Shown piece by piece: positions 38,668 to 49,109 of a DNA stretch of 64,000 bases (positions are counted from its first letter, which is position 1; each line of letters opens with the position of its first letter). The notes beneath the pieces were generated by a model. It was not told where the DNA came from. It saw only the letters and a list, made by a program, of their open reading frames with translations, and did no database searches. Where the stretch lies: NCBI GenBank assembly GCA_024641475.1, contig JAHECZ010000001.1:37659-101658 (forward strand). Reading direction: 5' to 3'. The translations under genes were made by a program, and so were the position numbers. This DNA is from Gammaproteobacteria bacterium. GTDB taxonomy: Bacteria; Pseudomonadota; Gammaproteobacteria; UBA6429; Thiohalophilaceae.

Positions 38668-38744
38668 TTCGCTATGCCGCTCGCTGCGGCTTGTACCGCA
38701 GCGGCATCTTCTGCTTAGCATTTACTACCATCCATCACCGCGTA

Positions 38745-40784
38745 TTACTTCGTTTGTTGTCGTGCCACGTCAGAATATAAATGACAGCTAACGCGATGTC
38801 CTTCAGCTTGACGGGTTGCAATGGGATAGTGCGTACGACAAATCGGCATTACCTGTGGACAGCGGGTATGAAAGTGACATCCGGCCGGCGGTGCAATGGG
38901 CGACGGTATCTCGCCTTCCAGAGCATGCAGTTGTTGCTTACCCTGCTGATCAAATACCGGTGCTGCGGCTAATAATGCCCTGGTATAGGGATGCAGCGGC
39001 TGGTTTAATACTGATTCAACATTGCCGTATTCGACCAGGCGACCCAAATACATAACAGCCACCTCATGAGCCAGATACTCCACGACTAAAAGATTATGGG
39101 TAATGAATAAATAACTCAAACCCAGTTTATCTTGCAATGATTTTAACAGATTCAGAATCTGCGCCTGCACCGACAAATCCAGCGCACTGGTCGGTTCATC
39201 ACACACGAGCAACTTCGGATTCACGGCCAACGCCCGGGCAATGCTGACACGTTGGCGCTGTCCGCCGGAGAATTCGTGCGGATAACGGGATATCGCCTCA
39301 TCCGGCAACCCAACGTGGGCTAACAGTTCAGCAATCCGTTGCTGGCGTTGCGCTGGCGTGAGCGTTGGTTCCTGTACATCCAGACCTTCGGCAATGATTT
39401 CACCGACCTGCATACGTGGGTTCAGTGAAGAATAAGGATCCTGAAAGATAATTTGCACTTCGCCACGAAAACGCCGTTGAGTGGCTTTGTCGAGTTGTCC
39501 GTACGGCATATCGGCATAATGTACTTGCCCGGCAGAGGTTGTCACTAACTGTAAAATCGCCTTGCCCACCGTGGTCTTGCCACAACCTGACTCCCCCACC
39601 AATGCCACGGTACGTCCCGTGCCGATCTCCAGGCTAACTCCATCAACAGCAAAGACATGCCCGACGGTTTTTTTGAACAAGCCTTTGCGAATGGGAAAAT
39701 GGACTTTTAAATCGTGCACCCGCAGCAATGGCGCTTCAGTTGTCGATGTGAATGTTGCTGATGCTGATGGAGTTGGCGACGCGATAGCTGGATTCAATTC
39801 AGCAGCTTTCGCGACTTTCGGATCATAGAGATGACACCGCACACCCTTGTCGGCTTCTGCCAGCCACAGTGGTGCTGCATCATGACAGGCCTGCCACGCA
39901 AAATCGCATCGATCGACAAACCGGCATCCGCTGAAAATACGATTCAGTCGTGGTACGCTGCCTTTAATAATTTCCAGAGTCTGACCACGTTTATGGCGTG
40001 TCGGTAGTGCGGCAAATAATTTCTTCGAATAGGGATGACGTGGATTACTGAAAAATGCGTCGCGACTTGCCGTTTCAACTATCTGTCCGGCATACATGAC
40101 CGCAACCTGATCAACATTGTCAGCGACGATTCCCAAATCATGGGTGATCAATAATACCGCCATGCCTGTGTCACGTTGCAGATCCTTGATTAAATTCAAT
40201 ACCTGCGCCTGAATGGTGACATCCAGTGCCGTGGTTGGTTCATCAGCGATAAGTAACTTGGGTTCACAGGCCAGAGTTAACGCAATCATGACGCGTTGTT
40301 TCATGCCACCGGAAAGCTGGTGCGGATAATCATGGATGCGCGATTTGGGTGCCGGAATACGCACCGCATCCAGCAATGCCAGGGTGCGCTGCAGTGCGGC
40401 GGCATAATCCATTTGTTTATGCTGTTGGAGAGTCTCGATGATCTGTTGCCCGACCGTCAGCACCGGATTGAGTGCCGTCATCGGCTCCTGGAAGATCATC
40501 GCGATTTCATTGCCGCGCACTGTACGCATCTGCGCTTCGGAATAGCGCAAGAGATCCTGTCCCATGAAATTGATGCGGCCACGTATGATGCGGCCGGCCG
40601 GCGCGGGTACCAATTGCAGTAACGATAAGGCGGTCATGGATTTACCGCAGCCGGATTCGCCCAGCAAGGCGAAGGTTTGGCCTGGCGCAATGGAAAAACT
40701 CACCCCATCAACGGCACGCACCGGCTTATCGACGTGTCCAAAATACGTGGCAAGATCGTCAACCTGCAAAATTGGCTGAGTCAT
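38745..40784 (-). CDS. Peptide-type ABC transporter, fused double ATP-binding protein (YejF/NppD-like)
   Basis: 679 residues from the ATG at 40784 (1 bp after the permease stop, with AGGG upstream). Two DppD/DppF-type ATPase domains are fused. Domain 1 has [20 protein letters not shown] and [12 protein letters not shown], and it ends with the Cys-rich peptide-ABC tail ([17 protein letters not shown]). Domain 2 starts near residue 345 with [21 protein letters not shown] and [12 protein letters not shown], with a second CHFHTRCP tail. It powers the importer encoded at 40786-45456. Gene order next to fabI recalls the Pseudomonas npp locus, which imports peptidyl nucleosides. Confidence 0.93.
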   Translation of the reverse strand: MTQPILQVDDLATYFGHVDKPVRAVDGVSFSIAPGQTFALLGESGCGKSMTALSLLQLVPAPAGRIIRGRINFMGQDLLRYSEAQMRTVRGNEIAMIFQEPMTALNPVLTVGQQIIETLQQHKQMDYAAALQRTLALLDAVRIPAPKSRIHDYPHQLSGGMKQRVMIALTLACEPKLLIADEPTTALDVTIQAQVLNLIKDLQRDTGMAVLLITHDLGIVADNVDQVAVMYAGQIVETASRDAFFSNPRHPYSKKLFAALPTRHKRGQTLEIIKGSVPRLNRIFSGCRFVDRCDFAWQACHDAAPLWLAEADKGVRCHLYDPKVAKAAELNPAIASPTPSASATFTSTTEAPLLRVHDLKVHFPIRKGLFKKTVGHVFAVDGVSLEIGTGRTVALVGESGCGKTTVGKAILQLVTTSAGQVHYADMPYGQLDKATQRRFRGEVQIIFQDPYSSLNPRMQVGEIIAEGLDVQEPTLTPAQRQQRIAELLAHVGLPDEAISRYPHEFSGGQRQRVSIARALAVNPKLLVCDEPTSALDLSVQAQILNLLKSLQDKLGLSYLFITHNLLVVEYLAHEVAVMYLGRLVEYGNVESVLNQPLHPYTRALLAAAPVFDQQGKQQLHALEGEIPSPIAPPAGCHFHTRCPQVMPICRTHYPIATRQAEGHRVSCHLYSDVARQQTK

Positions 40785-40785
40785 G

Positions 40786-42300
40786 TTATACCCTGCCCGA
40801 CAAACGTCGCAGTTTGGGATCAAACGCATCCCGCACTGCATCAGAGAATAAATTCGCGGCCAGGACCAGAATAAACATCAGCACGAAGGCAGACAGCAAT
40901 GGCCACCACACGGCCGGTTCACGCGCCAACTCCAGACGTGCAGTGTTGATCATATTGCCCCAGCTATTGGTGGATTGATCCACCCCGATACCCACATAGG
41001 ACAACACGGCTTCTGCCAGCACCAAGGCACTGAAATCCAGTACCACCGCAATTAACACGATATGCATGACATTTGGCAACACATGCCGACTCAGAATCCG
41101 AAAGTGACTGACGCCTAACGCGGTGGCGGCCTGGATGTAATCGATCTCGCGGATCTTGAGGGTTTCACCGCGCAGCAAGCGACATAAACCGGTCCAACTG
41201 GTAATGCCCAGAATGATGCATAAAAATACCAGTCGCAGATCCGAATGTTTTTCTACCAACGTATAGGTATCTTTATGAGCAGCAATATAGAGTTGTATCG
41301 ATAAAATTGCTGCAGCAATCAGCAGAACACCCGGGATAGAACTCAAGGTGGTATAAATGTACTGAATAATGTCGTCGATAATCCCGCGAAAATAACCCGC
41401 CATCATGCCCAGCAACACTGCGAAGGGCAACATCACCAAGGTCGCCAGCGTGCCGATCAATACACCGGTGCGAATACTCTTCAGCGATAAATACAACACA
41501 TCCTGACCGACCTTATCGGTGCCAAACACATGATAGTCAGCGCTCAAAATGATCAAGGAAGTAATAATGAACAGCACAACGCCCCAGGTTGCAAACACCA
41601 CCCGCCACGGCACAATGGTTTGCTCACGCCATATCTGTTGCCGTTTTTCATTCCAGCCTTGCCCCTGCTGCCATGCTAATAAATAAATACTTGCGGCGAC
41701 CAGCACAATCCATATTACAAGTGTAATCAGACCGGCCTTGGCCAGACTGCGCGCCACATCGGTCAGCGTTTGCGAATTGGGATCAGACAGATGCGTGCCG
41801 CCATATCGTAGCCGCGGATAATCCCGCACTTCGCGCCCAGCGGCTAATTCCAAAGTCTCCTTGGCCAGACCGTAACTGGCAAAAGGTGCGGAATAACTGT
41901 GTTCGACACGCTTTCGTAAGGGCATGACCAAGACATCAAACAAACTCAGGACCCTGGTTTCGTATTGCGCCTGTTCAGTGACCGTGTTTTTTTGCAACGG
42001 CAGCCGAAAGTGGATGGAATCGATCAATGCGATAACGAGGTACACGCTGATAAAAATCAGCGCAATCATGGCGAGTTTACGATGAAATACTTCGCGCCAT
42101 GGGGCGCGCAAGTGTTCTTTGGTGCGGATATAGGCGATCAGATAGATCACAAAGATCACCAGCAACGTCACCAGCTTGTCCGAAATCAAATACACTGGAT
42201 CAACTTGATACATGGCTATAACAACTAACCAAAGTATCGCCATAACTCCAGCAAGCACCGTCGGCCATACCAGCCAATGTCGTTGTATTTTTTGTGTCAT
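40786..42300 (-). CDS. Peptide-type ABC transporter permease (YejE/DppC-like)
   Basis: 504 residues, longer than most DppC proteins because of a large N-terminal extension with several membrane segments and a periplasmic loop (about 70-180), as in YejE-type permeases. The C-terminal 300 residues hold the binding-protein-dependent transport domain, with the EAA loop near IQAATALGVSHFRILSRHVLPN. It overlaps the upstream permease by 4 bp. It works with the YejB-like subunit and the fused ATPase. Confidence 0.92.
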   Translation of the reverse strand: MTQKIQRHWLVWPTVLAGVMAILWLVVIAMYQVDPVYLISDKLVTLLVIFVIYLIAYIRTKEHLRAPWREVFHRKLAMIALIFISVYLVIALIDSIHFRLPLQKNTVTEQAQYETRVLSLFDVLVMPLRKRVEHSYSAPFASYGLAKETLELAAGREVRDYPRLRYGGTHLSDPNSQTLTDVARSLAKAGLITLVIWIVLVAASIYLLAWQQGQGWNEKRQQIWREQTIVPWRVVFATWGVVLFIITSLIILSADYHVFGTDKVGQDVLYLSLKSIRTGVLIGTLATLVMLPFAVLLGMMAGYFRGIIDDIIQYIYTTLSSIPGVLLIAAAILSIQLYIAAHKDTYTLVEKHSDLRLVFLCIILGITSWTGLCRLLRGETLKIREIDYIQAATALGVSHFRILSRHVLPNVMHIVLIAVVLDFSALVLAEAVLSYVGIGVDQSTNSWGNMINTARLELAREPAVWWPLLSAFVLMFILVLAANLFSDAVRDAFDPKLRRLSGRV

Positions 42301-43274
42301 TCGAGTCGAATCCGGGGATCAACCAGCGTATAGGAGATGTCCGTCAACACCAGGCCAAGGATATACATCGCCGAACCCAAAAACACCATGGCGCGGACGA
42401 TGGAAAAATCCTGCTGACGAATGGCATCGATGGTATAACTACCCAATCCTGGGATACCGAAGAATGACTCGGTAATTAAACTTCCCATAAACAGAGATGG
42501 AATCACCACGACCACACCGGTCAGTATTGGAATCATCGCATTTTTTAATACATGTCGAAACAATACACGAAACTCTGACAAGCCTTTGGCTCGCGCGGTA
42601 CGCACATAATCCTTGCTGATTTCTTCCAGAAAGATGGTTCGATACCAGCGCGTGCCCGCGCCTATACCGCTAATCACGCCAATCGTCACGGGAAGAATCA
42701 GGAATTTGATAGCGTCTATCCCGTGGTCATAACCCGAAATTGGCACCAGATGCAGCAGTTTACTCACCAGATACTGTCCTCCAATGATGTAAAACATCCC
42801 GGAAACAGACATCAGAATGACACAACTGATCACGCCCCATATGTCCACATAGGTTGCACGGAAGAACGCCAGTAACATGGCAAAAGTGATATTGAATAAT
42901 AACCCAATGATGAACGTCGGAATCGCAATCGCCAGACTCGGCCACATACGTTTTTGTATATCCCGGTTGATATTGCGATCGTCGTCGGAATTGCCAAAAT
43001 CAAATGCAAACAAGGTAATGGTCTTGTTATAAAATACCGTATCAGTGAGTTGTTCAATACCGGATGCCTTGGGATTAAATAGCATGGGTTTGTCATAACC
43101 GCGATCCTGTTTCCATTTGACGATTGCGGCTTGATCGACACGCTTCATGCCCAGGTGCATACGCGCCATGTCATCGGGACTGTTTACCCAGAAAAATAAC
43201 GCGAACGTCAACACATTAACGCCAAGCAAAATCGGGATGGCATACAGTACGCGACGGATGATATAGGCGTACAT
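42297..43274 (-). CDS. Peptide-type ABC transporter permease (YejB/DppB-like)
   Basis: 325 residues with six predicted membrane segments. The N-terminus MYAYIIRRVLYAIPILLGVNVLTF is typical of DppB-class permeases, and the EAA loop is seen in DYVRTARAKGLSEFRVLFRHVLKN. It lies 1 bp after the binding-protein gene and overlaps the next permease, so the operon order is binding protein, B, E, ATPase. It forms half of the inner-membrane channel for peptides or peptide-like compounds. Confidence 0.93.
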   Translation of the reverse strand: MYAYIIRRVLYAIPILLGVNVLTFALFFWVNSPDDMARMHLGMKRVDQAAIVKWKQDRGYDKPMLFNPKASGIEQLTDTVFYNKTITLFAFDFGNSDDDRNINRDIQKRMWPSLAIAIPTFIIGLLFNITFAMLLAFFRATYVDIWGVISCVILMSVSGMFYIIGGQYLVSKLLHLVPISGYDHGIDAIKFLILPVTIGVISGIGAGTRWYRTIFLEEISKDYVRTARAKGLSEFRVLFRHVLKNAMIPILTGVVVVIPSLFMGSLITESFFGIPGLGSYTIDAIRQQDFSIVRAMVFLGSAMYILGLVLTDISYTLVDPRIRLE

Positions 43275-43275
43275 A

Positions 43276-45456
43276 TTATTTCACACCCTGCCCGCTGCTG
43301 ACTGCAGGTCGGTGTTCCTTATGACGATACGCACGAACTGCCGGGATCAAACTTACCACGCCCACGACAAATAATATAAAAATCGGCCAAAGCCGGGGCT
43401 GGTTCCACTCATGGCGTTTGAGCATTCGCAGTTGCGGATCCAGCCGACGGTATTTCAACGTATTGTGTGCCATATGGTTAGGCTTGGCGTTGTACAGCCA
43501 TTCATGATGCAATACAAATTCTTTCGGGTAATATCCCCACAGCCACGGCGCATCGCGCCTTGTTATCTCCAGCATTTGTTGAATAATGGCCTGACGCTGC
43601 GGCGTGTTCGCCATATTTTTCATTTTATCAAACAGTGCATTGAATTGCGGATTATCATAATTCGATGCGTTTTCACCATCGTGTTTGGCCTTGGCATTCG
43701 GTCCGTATAACAGAAACAGAAAATTCTCCGGATCCGGGTAATCCGCGTTCCAGCCCCACATAAACATTTGCGCTGTGCCTTTACGCATCTTTTCCTGAAA
43801 GCGATTGTAATCGGTATCGCGTACTGACATTTGCAAATCAATTTTTGCGAATTGCTTGCGGAACCAATCAAATACCGCCTTGTCTTCCGGACCACCCGAA
43901 GAATAATCCAGATAAATGATCAACGGCTCACCGGTTTTGGGATCGCGACCATTGGGATAACCGGCCTCTGCGAGTAATTGTTTGGCTTGCCGGATCGATT
44001 GACGTCTGGGTTGATCTTTGTCCCATTCATAGACATACGGATTAATCCCCGCTTTACCCGCAAGATGACCAAAAATATCCGGCGGTATCGGGCCCTGTGC
44101 ACCGATGCCACGACCATTACGGAAAATCGAAATAAATTCCTCGTGATCGATGGCAATGGAAATGGCCTGCCGCAATTTTTGCCTGGCTGGCGTATAACCA
44201 CCCACGACATCGTCGAGCATATTAAACCCGGTGTAACCGATCGTTGGTTGTACAGTGGTGGAAAGTTGAATGCCTTGCGCCTGTAACTCCGGAGTCAGCT
44301 GCACATCACCTTGCGAACCAAACTGTATCGCCTGGTCGAAACTGTCTGAGCCTATTCCCGATGAATCATAGTAACCCTGCAAAAATTTATTCCAGTACGG
44401 AATGGTTTCCTTTTCCAGCTTCAAAACAATCCTGTCAATAAACGGCAACTGCTTACCCGCGTCTTTTAAGTACCCGTGTTCAACATCGCCTGGTTCGCCT
44501 TGCTGCGGATAAAAATCCGGATGGAAGTTGGGATTGCGTTCCAGCACCATTTCCCGATTCGGATCATTGCGCGTTAACATATAAGCACCGGTACCAACAG
44601 GATACCAATCGGGCACAATGTTGCGCTCGGCCATACCCGGCTGTTGATAAAATTGATCGGCCTCCGCTGGGAATGGTGCAAAAAATGGCATCGCGAGCCA
44701 GTATACGAATTGCGGATATTTCCCGTTCAAGGTGATTCGATAGGTATAACGATCGACAACTTCTGCGCCTATTAACGGATAGTTTCGCAAATCCAGAAAC
44801 TGATTGGCCGGATTCGTTTTGATTTGTGCCGCGTAGGCTTGTTTGAGGGTTTTTGGATAATCTTTCAAACCGACAATATAGTCACCCATGAAACTCAATA
44901 ACGGTGAATGCAGTTTTGGATGAGCCAGGCGTTTAATCTGATACACATAATCTGCTGCGATGAGTTCGCGCGTTCCGGTTTGGGTAAAATCCGCCAGGGA
45001 ATTTACCTGCACAAGCTCAGTAGCACCAAGCGACAGATAGCGTGGGTGTCCCTGCACATCTGTCGCAAAAGCAGGATGCGGTTGATAACGAATCCCCGGT
45101 TTGATGTGAATGTCATACACGCTAAATGCCACGTGCGCAGATGATTCCGCCACAGGCTTACCCTGCTTATCCAGATAGTACGGCTGCGGCATGACCTCGG
45201 CAGTCAAGGGTTCAAGTGTGTAAGGCCGCTTCAGATAGTGGTACTGTAACGGTGGTTCATAAATTTGGCCCAGAATGGCATATTCATTGGAGCTGTATGA
45301 TTGGACAGGGTCCAGATGTTTGGGCCGCTCCGAAAATGAGGAATATAAGATGTTTTGTCCTGCCTCACCGGCAGGATACGGATTATTCCAGGGTGATTTG
45401 CTGCACGCGGCCAATAGTAATACGGCCATGGCCAGACTTGGCAACGTTATAATCAT
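43276..45456 (-). CDS. Peptide-type ABC substrate-binding lipoprotein (family 5) with C-terminal membrane segment
   Basis: 726 residues from the ATG at 45456, which begins a lipoprotein signal ([16 protein letters not shown], lipobox Cys18). No strong ribosome-binding site is seen, and a GTG eight codons upstream is an alternative. The middle is a large SBP_bac_5 fold (AVGT-like [12 protein letters not shown], then [11 protein letters not shown]). Unusually, the C-terminus carries a hydrophobic segment ([19 protein letters not shown], about residues 690-710) and a basic tail, so the protein may be tethered at both ends. Lipid-anchored binding proteins of this class occur in the Pseudomonas npp system. 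The ligand is likely a peptide or nucleoside-peptide. Confidence 0.9.
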   Translation of the reverse strand: MIITLPSLAMAVLLLAACSKSPWNNPYPAGEAGQNILYSSFSERPKHLDPVQSYSSNEYAILGQIYEPPLQYHYLKRPYTLEPLTAEVMPQPYYLDKQGKPVAESSAHVAFSVYDIHIKPGIRYQPHPAFATDVQGHPRYLSLGATELVQVNSLADFTQTGTRELIAADYVYQIKRLAHPKLHSPLLSFMGDYIVGLKDYPKTLKQAYAAQIKTNPANQFLDLRNYPLIGAEVVDRYTYRITLNGKYPQFVYWLAMPFFAPFPAEADQFYQQPGMAERNIVPDWYPVGTGAYMLTRNDPNREMVLERNPNFHPDFYPQQGEPGDVEHGYLKDAGKQLPFIDRIVLKLEKETIPYWNKFLQGYYDSSGIGSDSFDQAIQFGSQGDVQLTPELQAQGIQLSTTVQPTIGYTGFNMLDDVVGGYTPARQKLRQAISIAIDHEEFISIFRNGRGIGAQGPIPPDIFGHLAGKAGINPYVYEWDKDQPRRQSIRQAKQLLAEAGYPNGRDPKTGEPLIIYLDYSSGGPEDKAVFDWFRKQFAKIDLQMSVRDTDYNRFQEKMRKGTAQMFMWGWNADYPDPENFLFLLYGPNAKAKHDGENASNYDNPQFNALFDKMKNMANTPQRQAIIQQMLEITRRDAPWLWGYYPKEFVLHHEWLYNAKPNHMAHNTLKYRRLDPQLRMLKRHEWNQPRLWPIFILFVVGVVSLIPAVRAYRHKEHRPAVSSGQGVK

Positions 45457-45511
45457 TCGCGACAATTGCTTTACCACCGTGTTATATAAGCACTCTATTA
45501 AATAGTGAGTT

Positions 45512-45538
45512 TTGTTATGGCGCAGGCGCGAATATAAT
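45512..45538 (+). promoter_or_regulatory. Candidate promoter for fabI
   Basis: TTGTTA (45512-45517), 15-bp spacer, TATAAT (45533-45538). The spacer is short, but the -10 is perfect; the start codon of fabI is 52 bp downstream. Confidence 0.45.
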
Positions 45539-45590
45539 ACGTCAGCGTCATCAATACCAACTGGGCAAAAATTCAACAAAAGGGAACCAC

Positions 45591-46391
45591 ATGGGCTTTC
45601 TAGCAAATAAACGTGCACTGATCGTCGGACTGGCCAGCAACCGTTCCATCGCCTGGGGCATCGCCCAAGCCATGAAACGTGAAGGCGCTGAATTGGCTTT
45701 TACCTACCAGAATGAACGATTACAGGATCGTGTGGAAAAAATGGCAGCGGAACTGGGTTCCGAGATCATTGTACCGTGTGATGTCAGCAGCGACGAACAA
45801 ATTGATAAAGTCTTTGACCATCTGGATAATTATTGGGATGGACTGGATATCATCGTACATTCCGTCGCCTTTGCGCCGAAGGAAGAACTGGAAGGTGACT
45901 ATCTTGATTCCGTAACCCGTGAAGGATTTCGGACTGCCCATGAAATCAGCTCCTACAGCTTCGCCGCACTGGCCAAGGCTGGCCGCAACATGATGGAAGG
46001 ACGGAATGGTTCATTGCTGACATTGAGCTATCTGGGCGCTGAACGCACCATGCCCAATTATAATGTAATGGGACTGGCCAAGGCCTCGCTAGAGGCGAAT
46101 GTACGTTACATGGCTTACTCGCTCGGACCGGATAATATCCGCGTTAATGCGATCTCAGCCGGTCCTATCAAGACGCTCGCCGCCGCCGGAATTAGTAATT
46201 TCCGCCGTATGCTGGATGAAGTGGAACAGTCGGCACCGCTACGCCGCAATGTCACGATTGAAGATGTCGGCAACACGGCTGCATTTCTTGCCTCAGACCT
46301 GGCATCAGGTATTACTGGTGAGATAATTTATGTGGATTCCGGCTACCACATTGTCGGCATGCGACCATTGGGTGAACCGAACAAAGCCTGA
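45591..46391 (+). CDS. fabI: Enoyl-ACP reductase (NADH), FabI
   Basis: 266 residues with AAGGGA before the ATG. It is a short-chain dehydrogenase fold with the FabI-specific nucleotide loop ([13 protein letters not shown]). The catalytic Tyr and Lys sit in YNVMGLAK, the six-residue spacing diagnostic of Fab[14 protein letters not shown] follows. It performs the last reduction of each fatty-acid elongation cycle. It diverges from the peptide transporter operon and shares a terminator with ppiD. It is the classic target of triclosan and isoniazid-like inhibitors. Confidence 0.96.
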   Translation: MGFLANKRALIVGLASNRSIAWGIAQAMKREGAELAFTYQNERLQDRVEKMAAELGSEIIVPCDVSSDEQIDKVFDHLDNYWDGLDIIVHSVAFAPKEELEGDYLDSVTREGFRTAHEISSYSFAALAKAGRNMMEGRNGSLLTLSYLGAERTMPNYNVMGLAKASLEANVRYMAYSLGPDNIRVNAISAGPIKTLAAAGISNFRRMLDEVEQSAPLRRNVTIEDVGNTAAFLASDLASGITGEIIYVDSGYHIVGMRPLGEPNKA

Positions 46392-46402
46392 TCACACAAA
46401 AG

Positions 46403-46429
46403 CCTCTGATTGAATAACTCAATCAGAGG
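46403..46429. terminator. Bidirectional terminator between fabI and ppiD
   Basis: CCTCTGATTGA, loop ATAAC, TCAATCAGAGG: an 11-bp perfect stem with AAAAG on the left and TTCTTTT on the right, between two convergent genes. Confidence 0.85.
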
Positions 46430-46441
46430 TTCTTTTATTCG

Positions 46442-48358
46442 TTATTCTGCCGCTTTAGGTAAATTCAGCTGAATCTCGCTGTGCTTGCGCTGATAGGTCA
46501 ATAATGCCTGTTCGTCAGATTGACCCTGTGCCTGGATCAGTTGCTTTTGTAACGCGGCCTGCTTATCAGCCGAATCCGCTGTAACAGAATCACGCACCGC
46601 AAATACACCAACTACCACGCTATCGCCATTGCCTAAACGCTCCAGAGTATATGCTGGCTTATTCACGTCACTGGATTTGGGTATACCAAACGCCATACGG
46701 CGGACTTCATCGCTAACCGGATTGACTGCTTTTTTATCCGGTGTGGCAGGCGGTGCATTACGTGTAACAAATCCGGCACGCTGCCAATTACGCGAAGGTG
46801 CAAATGATTCGGGTTTTTCGCCTGCTTGCATTTTTTCGTAAATGGTTTTAGCCGTTGTATAGGCCTGCTCACGCGCCTTCTCGCGACGTAATTGATTGTC
46901 GATAATGGGGCTGACTTCTTCAATTGGTTTCTGTTTTGCTGCCTGATGTTCCTTAAGACGCAGCACCATCACATGATCTGCACTTAGCTTGATCACTTCA
47001 CTATTCTGATTACGTTTCAGCACCGCATCACCGAATGCCGCAGCGATCACCTGGGGATTGTGGAACTCTTGTGGTCCTCCCTGGCGCGTAAAAAAGTCTG
47101 ATTCACGAATCTTCAGGCCCAATTGCTCCGCTGCTGGCTCCAGTGAATCCTGGTTTTGATAGCTCAACTTATCCAGCTTGTCAGCTTTGTCAAAAAAGTT
47201 TTGTTCGGCACGTTGTTGTTGCAAATCATGCCGAATCTTGTCCTTAACCTTGGCGAAATCGGCAGCCACTTTTACCGGCTTAATCAGAATATGACGTGCA
47301 CGGCGTTGATCGCCTTTTATTTCTTCCAGTTTGATCAAGTGATAGCCATATTCGGATTGCACGGGTTTGCTCATTTCGCCAACCTTAAGCTTGAATACCG
47401 CGTCATCAAAAGGCTTCACCATGGCGCCATGACCAAAGAAACCCAAATCACCACCGTTTTTCGCCGAACCCGGATCTTCGGAAAATTGCTCAGCTAATTT
47501 TGCAAAACTTTCACCCTTCTTCACGCGCAATGCAATGTCTTTAACTTTTTTCTCGGCAGATGCAAAATCGTTCTGAGAATACATTTGTGTGTTTTTATCG
47601 AAGTAATCTTTTAACTCTGCATCATTAACAAGGGTTTTTTCCGCAAGATCCTTGACGCTCATTTCCACATACTGAACCTTGACAGCCTCTGGAGTCATGA
47701 ATTGATCTGCATGCGCACTATAATAAGATTTAATATCTGTAATTGACACGGCCACCGCTGCCAGCAAATTTGCGTGCGGAATGACCATATAACCGATATC
47801 ACGTTGTTGATTTTCCAGACGTAAGCGTTCGGCGGTTTGATAGTCAGTAACAAACGCACTGCGTGCTACACCCTGCTGCAGCAGCTGGAGTGAAATATCA
47901 TAGGCAATTTGCTGTTCAAATGCCTGTGGTGTTAAGCCAATCCGTTGCAATGCCTGCTGATATGTATCAACAGAGAACTTACCGGTGGCGGCATCCTGAA
48001 AATACGGCGCGGATTCTATCTGCTTGCTGATCTGCGCAGTCGCGACACGAAACCCGGCTTCATTGAGCATTTGATGTGCCAGTTCACGGTCGACCAGACC
48101 ATTTACAATGGTTTGCTTTACATAATTCTGAAATTGCGGTTCGGTGGAAAAATTCGCGCCCATACGCTGCTGGAATTGATTGTAAGCTTGTTGATATTCG
48201 CGCTGATTGATTGTGTCGCCATTGACCTTGGCAACATAATTTTTTTCTGATTCTGGAGAATATCCGTAGAGTATGAAAGAACCCAGCGACAGAATAACCA
48301 GGCCGAGAATAAACCAGACGATAATGCCCTGGGCACGTTCACGAATGAGTTGCAGCAT
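46442..48358 (-). CDS. ppiD: Periplasmic folding chaperone / peptidyl-prolyl isomerase PpiD
   Basis: 638 residues. A single membrane anchor (about 13-33, IIVWFILGLVILSLGSFILYG) holds a large periplasmic part: a SurA-like N-terminal chaperone domain (about 40-200), one parvulin PPIC domain (about 265-360, with FSEDPGSAKNGGDLGFFGHGAMV) and a C-terminal helical region. It assists outer-membrane protein folding near the SecYEG exit. It follows hupB and two tRNA genes on the same strand, the order found in many gammaproteobacteria. Confidence 0.95.
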   Translation of the reverse strand: MLQLIRERAQGIIVWFILGLVILSLGSFILYGYSPESEKNYVAKVNGDTINQREYQQAYNQFQQRMGANFSTEPQFQNYVKQTIVNGLVDRELAHQMLNEAGFRVATAQISKQIESAPYFQDAATGKFSVDTYQQALQRIGLTPQAFEQQIAYDISLQLLQQGVARSAFVTDYQTAERLRLENQQRDIGYMVIPHANLLAAVAVSITDIKSYYSAHADQFMTPEAVKVQYVEMSVKDLAEKTLVNDAELKDYFDKNTQMYSQNDFASAEKKVKDIALRVKKGESFAKLAEQFSEDPGSAKNGGDLGFFGHGAMVKPFDDAVFKLKVGEMSKPVQSEYGYHLIKLEEIKGDQRRARHILIKPVKVAADFAKVKDKIRHDLQQQRAEQNFFDKADKLDKLSYQNQDSLEPAAEQLGLKIRESDFFTRQGGPQEFHNPQVIAAAFGDAVLKRNQNSEVIKLSADHVMVLRLKEHQAAKQKPIEEVSPIIDNQLRREKAREQAYTTAKTIYEKMQAGEKPESFAPSRNWQRAGFVTRNAPPATPDKKAVNPVSDEVRRMAFGIPKSSDVNKPAYTLERLGNGDSVVVGVFAVRDSVTADSADKQAALQKQLIQAQGQSDEQALLTYQRKHSEIQLNLPKAAE

Positions 48359-48393
48359 GAATTGACACCACCCTTTTCTGTTTCTTAAATGAA

Positions 48394-48425
48394 AAAGGCG
48401 CAGTTCTTATCGATACCGCGCCTTT
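48394..48425 (-). terminator. Terminator after tRNA-Asp
   Basis: On the minus strand: AAAGGCGC, 16-base loop, GCGCCTTTTTC. It lies 14 bp past the tRNA-Asp CCA and before ppiD, so ppiD probably has its own promoter or depends on readthrough. Confidence 0.65.
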
Positions 48426-48438
48426 CTCTTTATTCAAA

Positions 48439-48515
48439 TGGCGGAGCGGACGGGACTTGAACCCGCGACCCCCGGCGTGACAGGCCGGTATTCTAACCAA
48501 CTGAACTACCGCTCC
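48439..48515 (-). tRNA. tRNA-Asp (GTC)
   Basis: 77 nt with acceptor GGAGCGG/CCGCTCC, anticodon loop CTGTCAC giving GTC, T arm GCGGGTTCAAGTCCCGT, encoded CCA. Confidence 0.95.
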
Positions 48516-48609
48516 GGTATTACCAATATCAAGCCCAACGCAATCGTCGGCAGTCACCTTGGCGAATTCGGTGTACAGACGAACTGCGAACACCTAACCA
48601 ACTTGAAAA

Positions 48610-48685
48610 TGGTGGGTGCTGTAGGGATCGAACCTACGACCCTCGCCTTGTAAGGGCGATGCTCTCCCAGCTGAGCTAAGCACCC
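48610..48685 (-). tRNA. tRNA-Val (TAC)
   Basis: 76 nt with acceptor GGGTGCT/AGCACCC, anticodon arm CGCC-CTTACAA-GGCG giving TAC, T arm GTAGGTTCGATCCCTAC, encoded CCA. It starts 10 bp after the hupB stop, so it is probably processed from the hupB transcript. Confidence 0.95.
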
Positions 48686-48695
48686 GAAAGGCGCG

Positions 48696-48968
48696 CTAGT
48701 TTACGGCATCCTTAAGCGCTTTGCCAGCCTTAAAACCGGGGACATTGGAGGCCGGGATGTCGATAGACTGCCCGGTTTGTGGATTACGGCCTTTACGTGC
48801 GGCTCGGGCTTTGACAGCAAACGTACCAAAGCCGACGATGACGACTTGATCACCCTGTTTCAACGTCTGAGTAATTTTTTCAATCACAGTATCAACTGCA
48901 CGTGTTGCAGCAGCTTTAGAGATATCTGAGCCTTCAGCAACAGCATCGATTAATTCGGCTTTATTCAC
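48696..48968 (-). CDS. hupB: DNA-binding protein HU-beta
   Basis: 90 residues, the standard HU length, starting [19 protein letters not shown]. The DNA-binding arm is [23 protein letters not shown] with the intercalating Pro in NPQTG. It bends and compacts DNA as a nucleoid protein. Its place directly downstream of lon is conserved in gammaproteobacteria. Its own promoter (TTGACC, 15-bp spacer, TATAAT) is visible at 49045-49071. Confidence 0.97.
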   Translation of the reverse strand: MNKAELIDAVAEGSDISKAAATRAVDTVIEKITQTLKQGDQVVIVGFGTFAVKARAARKGRNPQTGQSIDIPASNVPGFKAGKALKDAVN

Positions 48969-49044
48969 GGAAATTCCCCTTTTTTGATTCGGTATACATA
49001 GACGCGCCGCAGCAATTTTGCGTCGCTGACATATTTCTCACAAA

Positions 49045-49071
49045 ATTATACCACCCCCCATACGGGGTCAA
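49045..49071 (-). promoter_or_regulatory. Candidate sigma-70 promoter for hupB
   Basis: On the minus strand: TTGACC (49071-49066), 15-bp spacer, TATAAT (49050-49045), 76 bp ahead of the hupB start. The perfect -10 offsets the short spacer. Confidence 0.55.
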
Positions 49072-49109
49072 GCGCGCCAATTCGCATTTATTTAAAAACA
49101 AATTCTTGA

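Noticed and set aside
45457..45618. Longer N-terminus for the peptide-binding lipoprotein
   Set aside because: It would put 54 residues before the lipoprotein signal and overlap the fabI start on the other strand.
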